From an uncultured Bacteroidales bacterium (GTDB lineage Bacteria; Bacteroidota; Bacteroidia; Bacteroidales; Bacteroidaceae), in NCBI GenBank assembly GCA_937995875.1, contig CALKIW010000179.1:1-9645 (forward strand): 9,645 nucleotides of DNA, read 5' to 3'. This document shows positions 1 through 7,236 of this stretch, piece after piece. Positions within the stretch are counted from its first letter, which is position 1, and every line of letters begins with the position of its first letter. The position numbers and the translations under genes are program-made. The notes beneath the pieces were generated by a model. That model made no database searches and was not told the origin of the DNA. It worked only from the letters and a program-made list of their open reading frames with translations.

Positions 1-2144
1 CGATGGATATTGACATTCATCTTGTTGGAGATGATGTCGGCGACATCGTAAAGCATGGCTTTGCGGTCGATGCCATGTATTTCTATGGTTGCGTCGAAGA
101 AAAGCTCCTTGTGCATATTCCACTTGGCGTCGAGGATTCGAGGGCCAAAACTCGATTTGAGTTTGCTGGCTACGGGACATGACCGCTTGTGAATTTCTAC
201 ACGGTTTTTGCCGTCTATAAATCCTAAAATATCATCGCCGGGAATGGGGTGGCAGCAATCGGGGAAGATATACATACCAATAGTTTCCTCGCTGATGATA
301 CAGGGAAGTTTCTTGTTGAAGCCTTCTCCGACAACCAACAAATCCTTTCGGGATGCCTGCAGGCGCTCGGCGTTTTTCTCTTTCTTGGCTTTTCCAAGGA
401 AAGGAACAAACTTGCGCCATCCTGAAGTGGCGCTATCTCGCTTCTTGCCATGAAGTTCTTCCACATCCTTGTCGCCGAGAATGACGGCGCGTTCACCCAA
501 GGAGAGCAACAGAGCATCTTGGTTTTGGGCATTGTGGAGGTCGCACAGACGGTCGAGAATGGAAGTGGAGAGCTCCAACCCATTCTTTTCCAACCAGTTA
601 TTCAGAATACCTTCTCCCCTTTTTTGCAGTTCTCTGCGATCGCGTCGGAGAATGGCTTGTATCTTGCTTTTGGCTTTGCCGGTAGACACGAAGTTTATCC
701 AGCCCGGCTGAACACGCTGAGATTTGGAGGTGAGCACCTCCACTTGGTCACCGCTTTGCAGTTTATGGCTGAGCGGAACAAGCTTGTGGTTGACTTTAGC
801 ACCAATACAGTGGCTGCCTAAGTCGGTGTGGATGCGGAACGCAAAGTCGAGTACGGTGCATCCCGAAGGCATGGTTTTCACCTCTCCCTTAGGCGTGAAG
901 ACGAATATTTCAGAGGAAAACAGGTTAAGTTTGATGGAGTCGAGGAAGTCCATAGCATCGGGCTGCGGGTCGTCGAGAATTTCCTTGATGGTCCCCAACC
1001 AGTTGTTAAGTTCCTCGTCGTCGTCTCTCTTTTTACCTTCCTTGTATTTCCAATGGGCCGCAAATCCCTGTTCGGCAATCTCATTCATCCGTTCTGATCG
1101 GATTTGCACTTCTATCCATTGCCCATTGCGCGACATCATTGTGGCGTGCAAGGCTTGGTATCCATTGGCTTTGGGATGGTTTACCCAGTCACGGAATCGG
1201 TCTGGATGGCTTTTGTAGATTTGATTTAGGATGACGTAGATATGGAAGCAGTCGTTGATTTCGTTAGCCCAATCCTGTGGGGTAAAAATGATTCTTACGG
1301 CAAGGATGTCATAGATTTCGTCAAAGGTGACGTGCTTGTTCTGCATCTTGCACCATATAGAATATGGACTCTTGACACGTGCCTTGATATGGTATTCGAT
1401 ACCAATTTTGTCGAGGGCCTCACGTATTGGGTTGGTGAAATCATCGAATAGTTTTTTCCGTTGCTCTTGTGTGAACGAGAGTTTGTTCACAATGTCGGCA
1501 TACTCTTCCGGATGTTCGTAACGGAAACTGAGGTCTTCAAGTTCGGTCTTTATCTTGTTGAGGCCAAGCCTGTTGGCAAGCGGAGCATAAATGTAAAGCG
1601 TCTCCCCGGCGATCTTGTATTGTTTGTTGGGAGCCTGCGAGGCAAGGGTGCGCATGTTGTGCAGGCGGTCGCATATCTTAATCAGGATAACCCGGATGTC
1701 GTCGCTCATGGTGAGCAACAGCTTTTTGAAGTTTTCAGCTTGGGCCGAAGCATGGTCGCCGAAGATTCCTCCACTGATTTTGGTGAGACCGTCGACGATT
1801 TGTGCAATCTTGTCACCAAAGATGTTTTGAATGTCTTCGACCGTATAGTCGGTGTCTTCCACCACGTCATGGAGTAGGGCGGAGCATATACTTGTGGAGC
1901 CCAGCCCCATTTCCTCACAGGCAATCTGTGCTACGGCAATAGGGTGGAGGATATAAGGCTCTCCCGACAGCCGCCGCACCCCTTTGTGGGCTTGTCGTGC
2001 AAAGTTGAAAGCCTTGGTGATAATGTCCACTTTTTTGCGATGGCTCGAGTTCAGATACGTCTCCAGCAAGTGTTCGAAGGCCGCCGTAATCATCTCGTTG
2101 TCTATCGCTTCCCTATCCTTTTTTTTATGCTCTTGTTCGTCCAT
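1..2144 (-). CDS. rel: Bifunctional (p)ppGpp synthetase/hydrolase (RelA/SpoT family), C-terminus cut by window edge
   Basis: Makes and degrades the stringent-response alarmone (p)ppGpp in the cytosol, with the C-terminal half sensing the ribosome. The frame is open from ATG at 2144 to the left edge, giving 714 residues; family members in this phylum are usually a little over 730, so only the last part of the ACT domain is missing. Domains in order: HD hydrolase with HDVVED at 92-97 and DRLHNMR from 159; synthetase with FDEIYD at 274-279, DRFRDW at 315-320 and KANGYQALH at 325-333; TGS from about 413; the conserved CC motif (PDCCHPIPGDD, C630-C631) with a further Cys at 656; then the start of ACT from about 680. 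The HD motif is intact, so hydrolase activity is expected, unlike E. coli RelA. The RxKD loop reads RFRD, keeping the positive charge of bifunctional enzymes rather than the ExDD of RelA. It follows mltD by 35 bases and is probably the distal gene of the par operon. Confidence 0.96.
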   Translation of the reverse strand, partial: MDEQEHKKKDREAIDNEMITAAFEHLLETYLNSSHRKKVDIITKAFNFARQAHKGVRRLSGEPYILHPIAVAQIACEEMGLGSTSICSALLHDVVEDTDYTVEDIQNIFGDKIAQIVDGLTKISGGIFGDHASAQAENFKKLLLTMSDDIRVILIKICDRLHNMRTLASQAPNKQYKIAGETLYIYAPLANRLGLNKIKTELEDLSFRYEHPEEYADIVNKLSFTQEQRKKLFDDFTNPIREALDKIGIEYHIKARVKSPYSIWCKMQNKHVTFDEIYDILAVRIIFTPQDWANEINDCFHIYVILNQIYKSHPDRFRDWVNHPKANGYQALHATMMSRNGQWIEVQIRSERMNEIAEQGFAAHWKYKEGKKRDDDEELNNWLGTIKEILDDPQPDAMDFLDSIKLNLFSSEIFVFTPKGEVKTMPSGCTVLDFAFRIHTDLGSHCIGAKVNHKLVPLSHKLQSGDQVEVLTSKSQRVQPGWINFVSTGKAKSKIQAILRRDRRELQKRGEGILNNWLEKNGLELSTSILDRLCDLHNAQNQDALLLSLGERAVILGDKDVEELHGKKRDSATSGWRKFVPFLGKAKKEKNAERLQASRKDLLVVGEGFNKKLPCIISEETIGMYIFPDCCHPIPGDDILGFIDGKNRVEIHKRSCPVASKLKSSFGPRILDAKWNMHKELFFDATIEIHGIDRKAMLYDVADIISNKMNVNIH

Positions 2145-2179
2145 AGTGATAGATATAAATAGGCGTAAAAACGCTTTCG

Positions 2180-3592
2180 CTACCTCACTCTAATTTTCTT
2201 TCCGGCTCTGATGTTGTTCCCCTTGATGCCATTGAGCCTCCGCAGTTTGGAAACGGTGGTGTTGTTGCGTGCTGCAATCTCACTCAGGGTGTCGCCCCTT
2301 CTCACGGTAACTCTCCTCGCCCGCTGATTGCGGGAACTCAGTTTGTTTCTTGAAGCACGCGCATTTCGTCCGGAGTTTCGTGCGGAGCTTCTTCTGACGG
2401 ATGATGTTCTCGACGATTTCACGTTTCCGGCATCGCCTGAACCATCGCTCGCTACACGAGTAACTTGGTTTTTATTGACAATATATTCTGCGTCGTCATC
2501 AATTCTTACTTCCCGGCGCTTGGTGAGATAGTCTTCTCTGTTGTAGTTGTATATAGAGTCTTCGTTGTCGATAAAGGCGTTGAGAATTTCTTCCGGCATG
2601 CGTAGCGAAGACGGTTTGGAGTACCCGTTCACAATGTTTCTGCGATATTGCGGATTCAGGTCTTCCAACTGGCTTACCTCTATGCCCGTAACATGAGCCA
2701 CCTGTTCAAAGTGGACGTCTCGATTGAGCATCACGGTATCGGTTTTTACGGGCAGCGTAGTAGACAGTGGACAGATATTGTGTTCGCAATAATAGTTCAT
2801 GATATAGTTGGCCGAGATGAATGCAGGAACATATCCCCGTGTTTCGCGTGGAAGGTAGGGGTATATTTTCCAATAATCTTTCTCGCCCTTCGAACGTCGT
2901 ATGCCCTTGTTGATTTTTTCCGGTCCGCAGTTGTATGCCGCAATCACGAGATTCCAGTCACCATATATCTTATAGAGATCGCTTAGATAGTGGGCAGCCG
3001 CATACGATGATTTTACAATATCCTTGCGCTCATCTATCAGCGAGTTCACTTCCAACCCATAGCGTTTTCCGGTGGCCAACATAAACTGCCACAGTCCTGT
3101 AGCACCGGCCTTTGACACGGCTTTAGGGTTGAGGGCGGACTCAATAACGGGCAGATATTTCAGTTCGAGTGGGAGCCCGTAGCTCTCCAGAGCTTCTTCA
3201 AAGATAGGCATATAGAAGTTTTGAGCCCCCAACATATAAGCCACAGAGTGTCGAAGTTCCCCGCTGTAGCGGTCGATGAACTTCTGAACAATGTCGTTAT
3301 ATGGCATTTCGATGATGGTAGGCAGTTTAGCCAGCCGCTCTTTGTAAACCGATTTAGCGAATGTGCGGTTTTCGTCCGGCATATTGCAGTCGGGGTCCGG
3401 CTTCAGATAAACCTTTGTATTATAAAGGTTCATCAGACTGTCCAACTCTTGAGTCATCGACTCGGGCAAATCAATCTCTTCCTGTCGTCCGTCTTCCCTT
3501 GTTACGGTAATCGACTTCTCAGTTTGGGCTTGCAAGGTGCAGGCACTTCCAAATATGATTGTTGCGAGTAATATCTTTTTATAATTCATCAT
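2180..3592 (-). CDS. mltD: MltD-like membrane-bound lytic murein transglycosylase with C-terminal LysM
   Basis: Predicted periplasmic enzyme that cleaves the MurNAc-GlcNAc bond of peptidoglycan to give 1,6-anhydro ends. The 470-residue protein starts with a signal peptide (about residues 1-22, ending CTLQAQ); there is no convincing lipobox. The SLT goose-type lysozyme domain spans about 95-275, with the catalytic Glu as E151 in IESALNP, then GATGLWQF, AYNCGPEKINK (219-229) and GYVPAF. A degenerate LysM-like stretch lies around 291-340. A basic Ser/Arg/Asn-rich linker (391-427) with no acidic residues leads to a clear LysM domain (428-470, RRGDTLSEIAARN). Two ATG codons stand in tandem at 3592 and 3589; I use the first, and an in-frame stop lies shortly upstream. 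The gene sits between the DUF5683 gene and rel. It ends in TAG. The MltD assignment rests on the SLT plus LysM architecture; exact specificity is not visible. Confidence 0.93.
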   Translation of the reverse strand: MMNYKKILLATIIFGSACTLQAQTEKSITVTREDGRQEEIDLPESMTQELDSLMNLYNTKVYLKPDPDCNMPDENRTFAKSVYKERLAKLPTIIEMPYNDIVQKFIDRYSGELRHSVAYMLGAQNFYMPIFEEALESYGLPLELKYLPVIESALNPKAVSKAGATGLWQFMLATGKRYGLEVNSLIDERKDIVKSSYAAAHYLSDLYKIYGDWNLVIAAYNCGPEKINKGIRRSKGEKDYWKIYPYLPRETRGYVPAFISANYIMNYYCEHNICPLSTTLPVKTDTVMLNRDVHFEQVAHVTGIEVSQLEDLNPQYRRNIVNGYSKPSSLRMPEEILNAFIDNEDSIYNYNREDYLTKRREVRIDDDAEYIVNKNQVTRVASDGSGDAGNVKSSRTSSVRRSSARNSGRNARASRNKLSSRNQRARRVTVRRGDTLSEIAARNNTTVSKLRRLNGIKGNNIRAGKKIRVR

Positions 3593-3726
3593 AGTTCTTT
3601 TCGTTGTTTACCTTTGGATGCGGAGAGAAGGGAGAGGCGTATGGCCTTGAAAATCTTCCTGATGTCAGTCTTCCGTCATCCCGTTTTGTTTTTGTCAGAT
3701 GCATTGCTCCCCTTGATGATTCATCT

Positions 3727-4479
3727 TTAAAAGTTCAGGCTGCATTGCAGGCCGATTGCAGAACTTTTGAAGGGGTTTCGCTCCGTGTTGCCATTGATCA
3801 CCGCTGGTGAGACTTTCATACTCAAATCGGGCGAGATGTCAAATTCCGACAATGATGCATCTACATAGGCATCAATCACTGATAATGCGTAGACGCCAAC
3901 CATTACGAAGAAACTCAGGTCTCTCCAACGACGGTATCGGTCTTTGCGTTTGCGAAATATCTCTTGCCAGCGTGCCATGTTCTCGCTGGTTATCTGATTG
4001 CCCAAGTGTAGAAACTGGTTATAACTTTGTGTATTCGGGTCATCATCCATAATGTCGAGGTATGCCTGACTGTAGTCGCGATACATCATATTGTTCCATC
4101 GCATGGCGTAGGCACACCCTACAAAGCCCCCGTAAAAGATGGGTAGCTTCCAAAATTTGCGGTTGTAAATCTGTCCTGATCCCGGTAACACCAATGCCAG
4201 CCACAATGCCCGCTTCGGACTTGGGCGCCATGTGTCCCAATCTCGCTTATGGGCTTTGGGCAAGCTGTCGGCTGTCGAGAGCAACATTGTTTCTTTGGTC
4301 TCCGCCGGCACCAGCTCTATAGCCTGAATAGTATCGTGAGAGAGACTGGCATCGTTTGCCTCGACGATAGGAATGTCCAATGGATCCTCTGTCTTGTTTT
4401 GAGCTTGGGAAGTGATGGAAAGCGTTGCCAAACCAACAAAGATACAGAGCTTTGCCGATATTGTATTGCGAGTATTCAC
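3727..4479 (-). CDS. DUF5683 domain-containing membrane protein
   Basis: A 250-residue protein of unknown biochemical role, found characteristically next to parAB in Bacteroidales. An N-terminal signal peptide (about 1-26, ending ITSQAQ) is followed by a low-complexity acidic stretch. The DUF5683 core starts near residue 80: PSPKRALWLALVLPGSGQIY (87-106) is the hallmark, followed by hydrophobic segments near 111-126 and 188-203 that may be membrane spans. The start codon is GTG (4479-4477), directly abutting the TAA of parB; no ATG lies in frame before residue 65, and starting there would delete the signal peptide and much of the N-terminal region. The zero spacing suggests translational coupling to parB. 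The segregation-cluster context hints at an envelope role connected to the lytic transglycosylase downstream, but that is inference only. Confidence 0.88.
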   Translation of the reverse strand: MNTRNTISAKLCIFVGLATLSITSQAQNKTEDPLDIPIVEANDASLSHDTIQAIELVPAETKETMLLSTADSLPKAHKRDWDTWRPSPKRALWLALVLPGSGQIYNRKFWKLPIFYGGFVGCAYAMRWNNMMYRDYSQAYLDIMDDDPNTQSYNQFLHLGNQITSENMARWQEIFRKRKDRYRRWRDLSFFVMVGVYALSVIDAYVDASLSEFDISPDLSMKVSPAVINGNTERNPFKSSAIGLQCSLNF

Positions 4480-5376
4480 TTATTGTTGTTCCTTGAGTTT
4501 GTCGAACGTGTGCATGATCCGTTCGAGTTCTTCCTCGTTGTTGAAGGGGATACTTATTTTGCCTTTGCCTTTGCTGTTGCAGGATAGGGTTACTTTGGTG
4601 TTGAGGAAATCAGATAATTGTTCTTTGAGGATATTGAATCCTTCCGGCAGTTGTGTCTTAGCCATTATCTTCTTCTTGCCGTTTTCTATGTCTTCCCCAT
4701 TCTTCAGATGCTGTGCCATCTTCTCAACCTTGCGCACAGACCATCCGTTTTTCAGTGTTTCCTTAAACAGTTTCAGCTGGAGTGACGGACTGTCTACTGC
4801 CAACAGTGCACGGGCATGCCCCATGTCTATTTCTCTCTTTTGCAGCGACATCTGCACCTGTGCCGGCAGCTTGAGCAGTCTTAGATAGTTGGTGATGGCC
4901 GTGCGGCTTTTCCCCACACGCTCCGAAACCTTTTCCTGAGTCATTCCCGACCTTTCGAGCAGATGCTCGTATGCCAAGGCAATTTCTACGGGGTTGAGGT
5001 CTTCGCGCTGTATGTTTTCCACGAGCGCCATCTCCATCACGCTCTCATCTTTGATGGTGCGGATATAGGCAGGGATGGTTTTCAGCCCGGCCAGTTGCGA
5101 AGCACGCCATCGCCGTTCTCCGGCAATAATCTGAAATTTGTTTTCAGCAACCTGCCGCAGGGTGATGGGCTGTATGATTCCTATCTCGCTGATGCTGTGA
5201 GCCAACTCCTCAAGAGATTCTTCATTGAAGAGGTTTCGGGGTTGGTCGGGATTGGGCTCTATTTGGTCGAGTGGTATTTCGTTTATCGTCGATGAGCCTT
5301 GCGTGCGCACGGCTTCTGTAGATATGAGCGCATCGAGCCCGCGCCCCAAAGCATTGTATTTCTTTTTAACTGCCAT
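4480..5376 (-). CDS. parB: ParB/Spo0J chromosome partitioning CTPase and parS-binding protein
   Basis: Centromere-binding protein that loads on parS sites as a CTP-dependent sliding clamp and stimulates ParA during origin segregation. The 298-residue protein has the expected order. The N-terminal ALGRGLDALI (9-18) is the ParA-contacting motif. The CTP-binding N-domain has NPDQPR (42-47), GERRWRAS (86-93) and ENIQRE (120-125). A central helix-turn-helix for parS recognition lies at about 145-170 (MTQEKVSERVGKSRTAITNY), and a C-terminal dimerisation domain follows. ATG at 5376 is preceded by three purine-rich heptads that include GGA, though the last is too close to the ATG to be a classical ribosome binding site. 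It follows parA by 60 bases and its TAA touches the GTG of the DUF5683 gene, so the three are very likely cotranscribed. Confidence 0.96.
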   Translation of the reverse strand: MAVKKKYNALGRGLDALISTEAVRTQGSSTINEIPLDQIEPNPDQPRNLFNEESLEELAHSISEIGIIQPITLRQVAENKFQIIAGERRWRASQLAGLKTIPAYIRTIKDESVMEMALVENIQREDLNPVEIALAYEHLLERSGMTQEKVSERVGKSRTAITNYLRLLKLPAQVQMSLQKREIDMGHARALLAVDSPSLQLKLFKETLKNGWSVRKVEKMAQHLKNGEDIENGKKKIMAKTQLPEGFNILKEQLSDFLNTKVTLSCNSKGKGKISIPFNNEEELERIMHTFDKLKEQQ

Positions 5377-5397
5377 TCCTAACTTCTAACTCCTAAT
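5377..5397 (-). repeat. Three tandem heptads of type TTAGRAG before parB
   Basis: On the minus strand three imperfect 7-base units (ATTAGGA, GTTAGAA, GTTAGGA in one phase) run directly into the parB ATG. They lie in the 60-base parA-parB gap. The purine-rich units could influence translation initiation or vary in copy number; neither is shown by the sequence alone. Confidence 0.5.
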
Positions 5398-5436
5398 ATC
5401 AGTGCTGTCTATTTTTAAAAATCTAAAGCTCAACGC

Positions 5437-6207
5437 TTAATGTTTTTCGTTCTTCATGATAATCTCCTTGCCCAGTGCCAGATGGTTCTTCGCGCCGGTA
5501 GAGTCGGCATCGTAGAGAATAACGGGCAACCCATGACTGGGGCTCTCCGAGAGTTTCACATTACGCTGAATCACGGTTTTGAACACCAGCTCCTGGAAAT
5601 GACGCTTCACTTCGTCGTAAATCTGGTTGGCCAGACGTAGACGGGAGTCGTACATCGTGAGCAGGAATCCTTCGATTTCAAGTCTCGGATTGAGTTTACT
5701 CTTGATAATCTTGATGGTGTTGAGCAATTTGCTGATGCCTTCGAGTGCAAAATATTCACATTGTACGGGAATAATCACCGAATCGGCTGCCGTGAGCGAA
5801 TTTACCGTGATGAGTCCGAGCGACGGCGAACAGTCGATAAGGATATAATCGTATTCGTCTTTTATCGAGTCGAGAATACCCTTAATCACCTTCTCGCGAT
5901 TGTCAAGATTCAACATTTCTATTTCTGCGCCCACCAGATCGATATGACTTGGAATGATGTCCAGTCCGTCGATGTCGGTGGTGTATATGGCATCACGCAC
6001 ATCGGCGTGGTCGATGATACATTCGTAGATAGAACAGTCTACCTCGCTGATGTCTACGCCGAGCCCGCTCGACGCATTGGCCTGTGGGTCGGCATCTACA
6101 ACAAGCACTGACTTTTCCAATGTGGCCAGCGAGGCGGCCAGATTGATGGTGGTAGTGGTTTTGCCCACACCGCCTTTTTGATTGGCCAAAGCTATGATTT
6201 TTGCCAT
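5437..6207 (-). CDS. parA: ParA/Soj-type chromosome partitioning ATPase
   Basis: Walker-type DNA-dependent ATPase that works with ParB to move newly replicated origins. With ATG at 6207 the protein is 256 residues, beginning MAKIIALANQKGGVGKTTTT. The deviant Walker A motif KGGVGKT occupies 11-17 with the signature lysine K11, the A-prime motif is VVDADPQ (D40), and Walker B is YILIDCSPS (D125). An in-frame GTG at 6234 would add nine residues (MTQENQTIK); I prefer the ATG because family members start immediately before the KxIALANQKGG strand. The length is typical of chromosomal Soj, shorter than plasmid ParA with its N-terminal HTH. It is the first gene of the minus-strand cluster and divergent from surE; a TAnnTTTG -7 box lies about 95 bases upstream. 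Confidence 0.96.
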   Translation of the reverse strand: MAKIIALANQKGGVGKTTTTINLAASLATLEKSVLVVDADPQANASSGLGVDISEVDCSIYECIIDHADVRDAIYTTDIDGLDIIPSHIDLVGAEIEMLNLDNREKVIKGILDSIKDEYDYILIDCSPSLGLITVNSLTAADSVIIPVQCEYFALEGISKLLNTIKIIKSKLNPRLEIEGFLLTMYDSRLRLANQIYDEVKRHFQELVFKTVIQRNVKLSESPSHGLPVILYDADSTGAKNHLALGKEIIMKNEKH

Positions 6208-6261
6208 TTTGATAGTCTGGTTTTCTTGTGTCACAACACCATTGCAACCCTGATGGGGGAC

Positions 6262-6273
6262 TGCAAATTTGCA
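6262..6273. repeat. 12-base perfect palindrome TGCAAATTTGCA upstream of parA
   Basis: A perfect two-fold symmetric 12-mer in the parA-surE divergent spacer, two bases from the parS-like half-site at 6276-6283. It lies downstream of the proposed parA -7 box, so it would be in the parA 5' leader or act as an operator. A dimeric regulator is possible, but none is identified. Confidence 0.4.
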
Positions 6274-6283
6274 CCGTGAAACA
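6268..6283. promoter_or_regulatory. Possible degenerate parS-like site in the parA leader
   Basis: The right half GTGAAACA (6276-6283) matches one arm of the classical Bacillus-type parS (TGTTTCACGTGAAACA) in all eight positions. The left arm is a poor match unless one extra central base is allowed, in which case TTTGCAC preserves six of eight positions. A true parS is normally nearly symmetric without a spacer, so this may be a decayed site or chance; its place beside parAB is what makes it notable. Confidence 0.25.
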
Positions 6284-6299
6284 ATATAAGTTTAGGTTG

Positions 6300-6307
6300 C
6301 AAAGATA
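6300..6307 (-). promoter_or_regulatory. Bacteroidota -7 box (TATCTTTG) for parA operon
   Basis: On the minus strand the sequence reads TATCTTTG, an exact TAnnTTTG match to the -7 element used by the Bacteroidota primary sigma factor. Transcription would start near 6293, giving a parA leader of roughly 85 bases. I do not see a matching -33 TTTG at the usual distance, so the promoter call rests on the -7 box and its position. Confidence 0.45.
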
Positions 6308-6348
6308 AGTATTTTATGCGAGAAAGAAGATAATTAAAGGTTTTTTCG

Positions 6349-6356
6349 TACTTTTG
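6349..6356 (+). promoter_or_regulatory. Bacteroidota -7 box (TACTTTTG) for surE-lpxB
   Basis: TACTTTTG is an exact TAnnTTTG match on the plus strand, about 60 bases before the surE ATG and back to back with the parA promoter. No clear -33 TTTG is seen. It is the only such box on this strand in the spacer, so it is the likely start of a surE-lpxB transcript. Confidence 0.45.
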
Positions 6357-6416
6357 TAGGGTTAATGAAAAGGAATTGAGAGGAGTTAAAGAAAATTCTT
6401 GGAAAAACAAATAGAT

Positions 6417-7187
6417 ATGGAAAATAACAAACCTTTAATACTTATTTCAAATGATGACGGCTATCATTCGCCCGGCATCCGTAAACTTGTAGACATTGCG
6501 AAACCCCTTGCCGACGTGCTTGTGGTGGCTCCGGAACATGCCCGTTCAGGATATGGGTGTGCATTTTCGGCCACCGATTACCTGCGTCTCAAGCCCCGCC
6601 ACAACATGGGCGACACCGAAGTGTGGTCGTGTAGCGGCACTCCGGTAGACTGTGTGAAGCTCGCGCTCGACCAGCTTTGTGCCGAGCGTCGCCCCGATTT
6701 GATTATCAGCGGTATTAATCATGGTGATAATTCTTCGGTGAACAATCACTACAGTGGCACGATGGGTGTTGTCAAGGAAGGCTGTATGAAGTATATTCCG
6801 TCGGTTGCCTTTTCCAGTTGCTATTATGAAGAAGATGCTAATCTTGAGCCACTCCGTCCCTATATTCAGAACATCATACGCCGTGTGCTGGCCGATGGAT
6901 TGCCAAAGGGCATCTGCCTGAATGTAAATTTTCCCGCTCGCGAGACTTTTGAGGGGGTTAAGGTGTGTCGCATGACGAAAGGTCGATGGATCAACGAGAT
7001 TGTGAAAGAACATCATCCGCGCGGCTACGACTACTATTGGGTGGTGGGCGAATATCATAACGACGAGCCGGAAGCTGCCGACTCCGACCAGTGGGCACTC
7101 CATCACGGCTATGTGGCCATAACGCCCACCCATATCGATGTGACGGCGTATGAGTTTATGGACGAGGTAAAAGGCTGGAAACTGTAA
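6417..7187 (+). CDS. surE: 5'/3'-nucleotidase SurE
   Basis: Metal-dependent phosphatase that dephosphorylates nucleoside 5'- and 3'-monophosphates, a stress-survival function in other bacteria. The 256-residue protein begins MENNKPLILISNDDGYHSPG; the metal ligands D13 and D14 in SNDDG, S44 in ARSGYG and N101 in SGINHGDNS are all present, as are CSGTPVDCVKLA and NHYSGTMG. The C-terminal region ends GYVAITPTHIDVTAYEFMDE, as in Bacteroidales SurE. The ATG at 6417 is chosen over an in-frame TTG at 6399 because it places the NDDG motif at the usual distance from the N-terminus. There is no obvious Shine-Dalgarno. lpxB follows after 49 bases on the same strand. Confidence 0.95.
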   Translation: MENNKPLILISNDDGYHSPGIRKLVDIAKPLADVLVVAPEHARSGYGCAFSATDYLRLKPRHNMGDTEVWSCSGTPVDCVKLALDQLCAERRPDLIISGINHGDNSSVNNHYSGTMGVVKEGCMKYIPSVAFSSCYYEEDANLEPLRPYIQNIIRRVLADGLPKGICLNVNFPARETFEGVKVCRMTKGRWINEIVKEHHPRGYDYYWVVGEYHNDEPEAADSDQWALHHGYVAITPTHIDVTAYEFMDEVKGWKL

Positions 7188-7236
7188 GCCGCAGTCCCGA
7201 CACTGTAAGTAGAATCCCTGTAATCTCAGAGAACAA

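Noticed and set aside
1371..1386. CACGTG core inside rel as a parS candidate
   Set aside because: Only the central hexamer matches; both outer arms differ at most positions from parS.
450..1877. Several plus-strand open frames of 120-165 codons in the first 2 kb
   Set aside because: All lie opposite the continuous rel frame, which has HD, synthetase, TGS and CC motifs in correct order.
3609..3616. TACCTTTG on the plus strand near the mltD start, a -7 box match
   Set aside because: No plus-strand gene follows it; an eight-base degenerate match is expected by chance.
5411..5422. ATTTTTAAAAAT palindrome in the parA-parB gap
   Set aside because: Simple A/T palindrome with no G/C stem; too weak for a terminator and common in AT-rich spacers.
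6234..6399. Extended starts for parA (GTG 6234) and surE (TTG 6399)
   Set aside because: Both would add residues upstream of the normal family N-terminus, and ATG codons at 6207 and 6417 fit motif spacing better.
6546..7133. 195-codon open frame on the minus strand across surE
   Set aside because: Fully antisense to SurE with all metal ligands intact; composition is that of a shadow frame.
7181..7209. Direct repeat ACTGTAAG at the surE stop and 21 bases later
   Set aside because: Only eight bases long and partly coding; no further units or symmetry.
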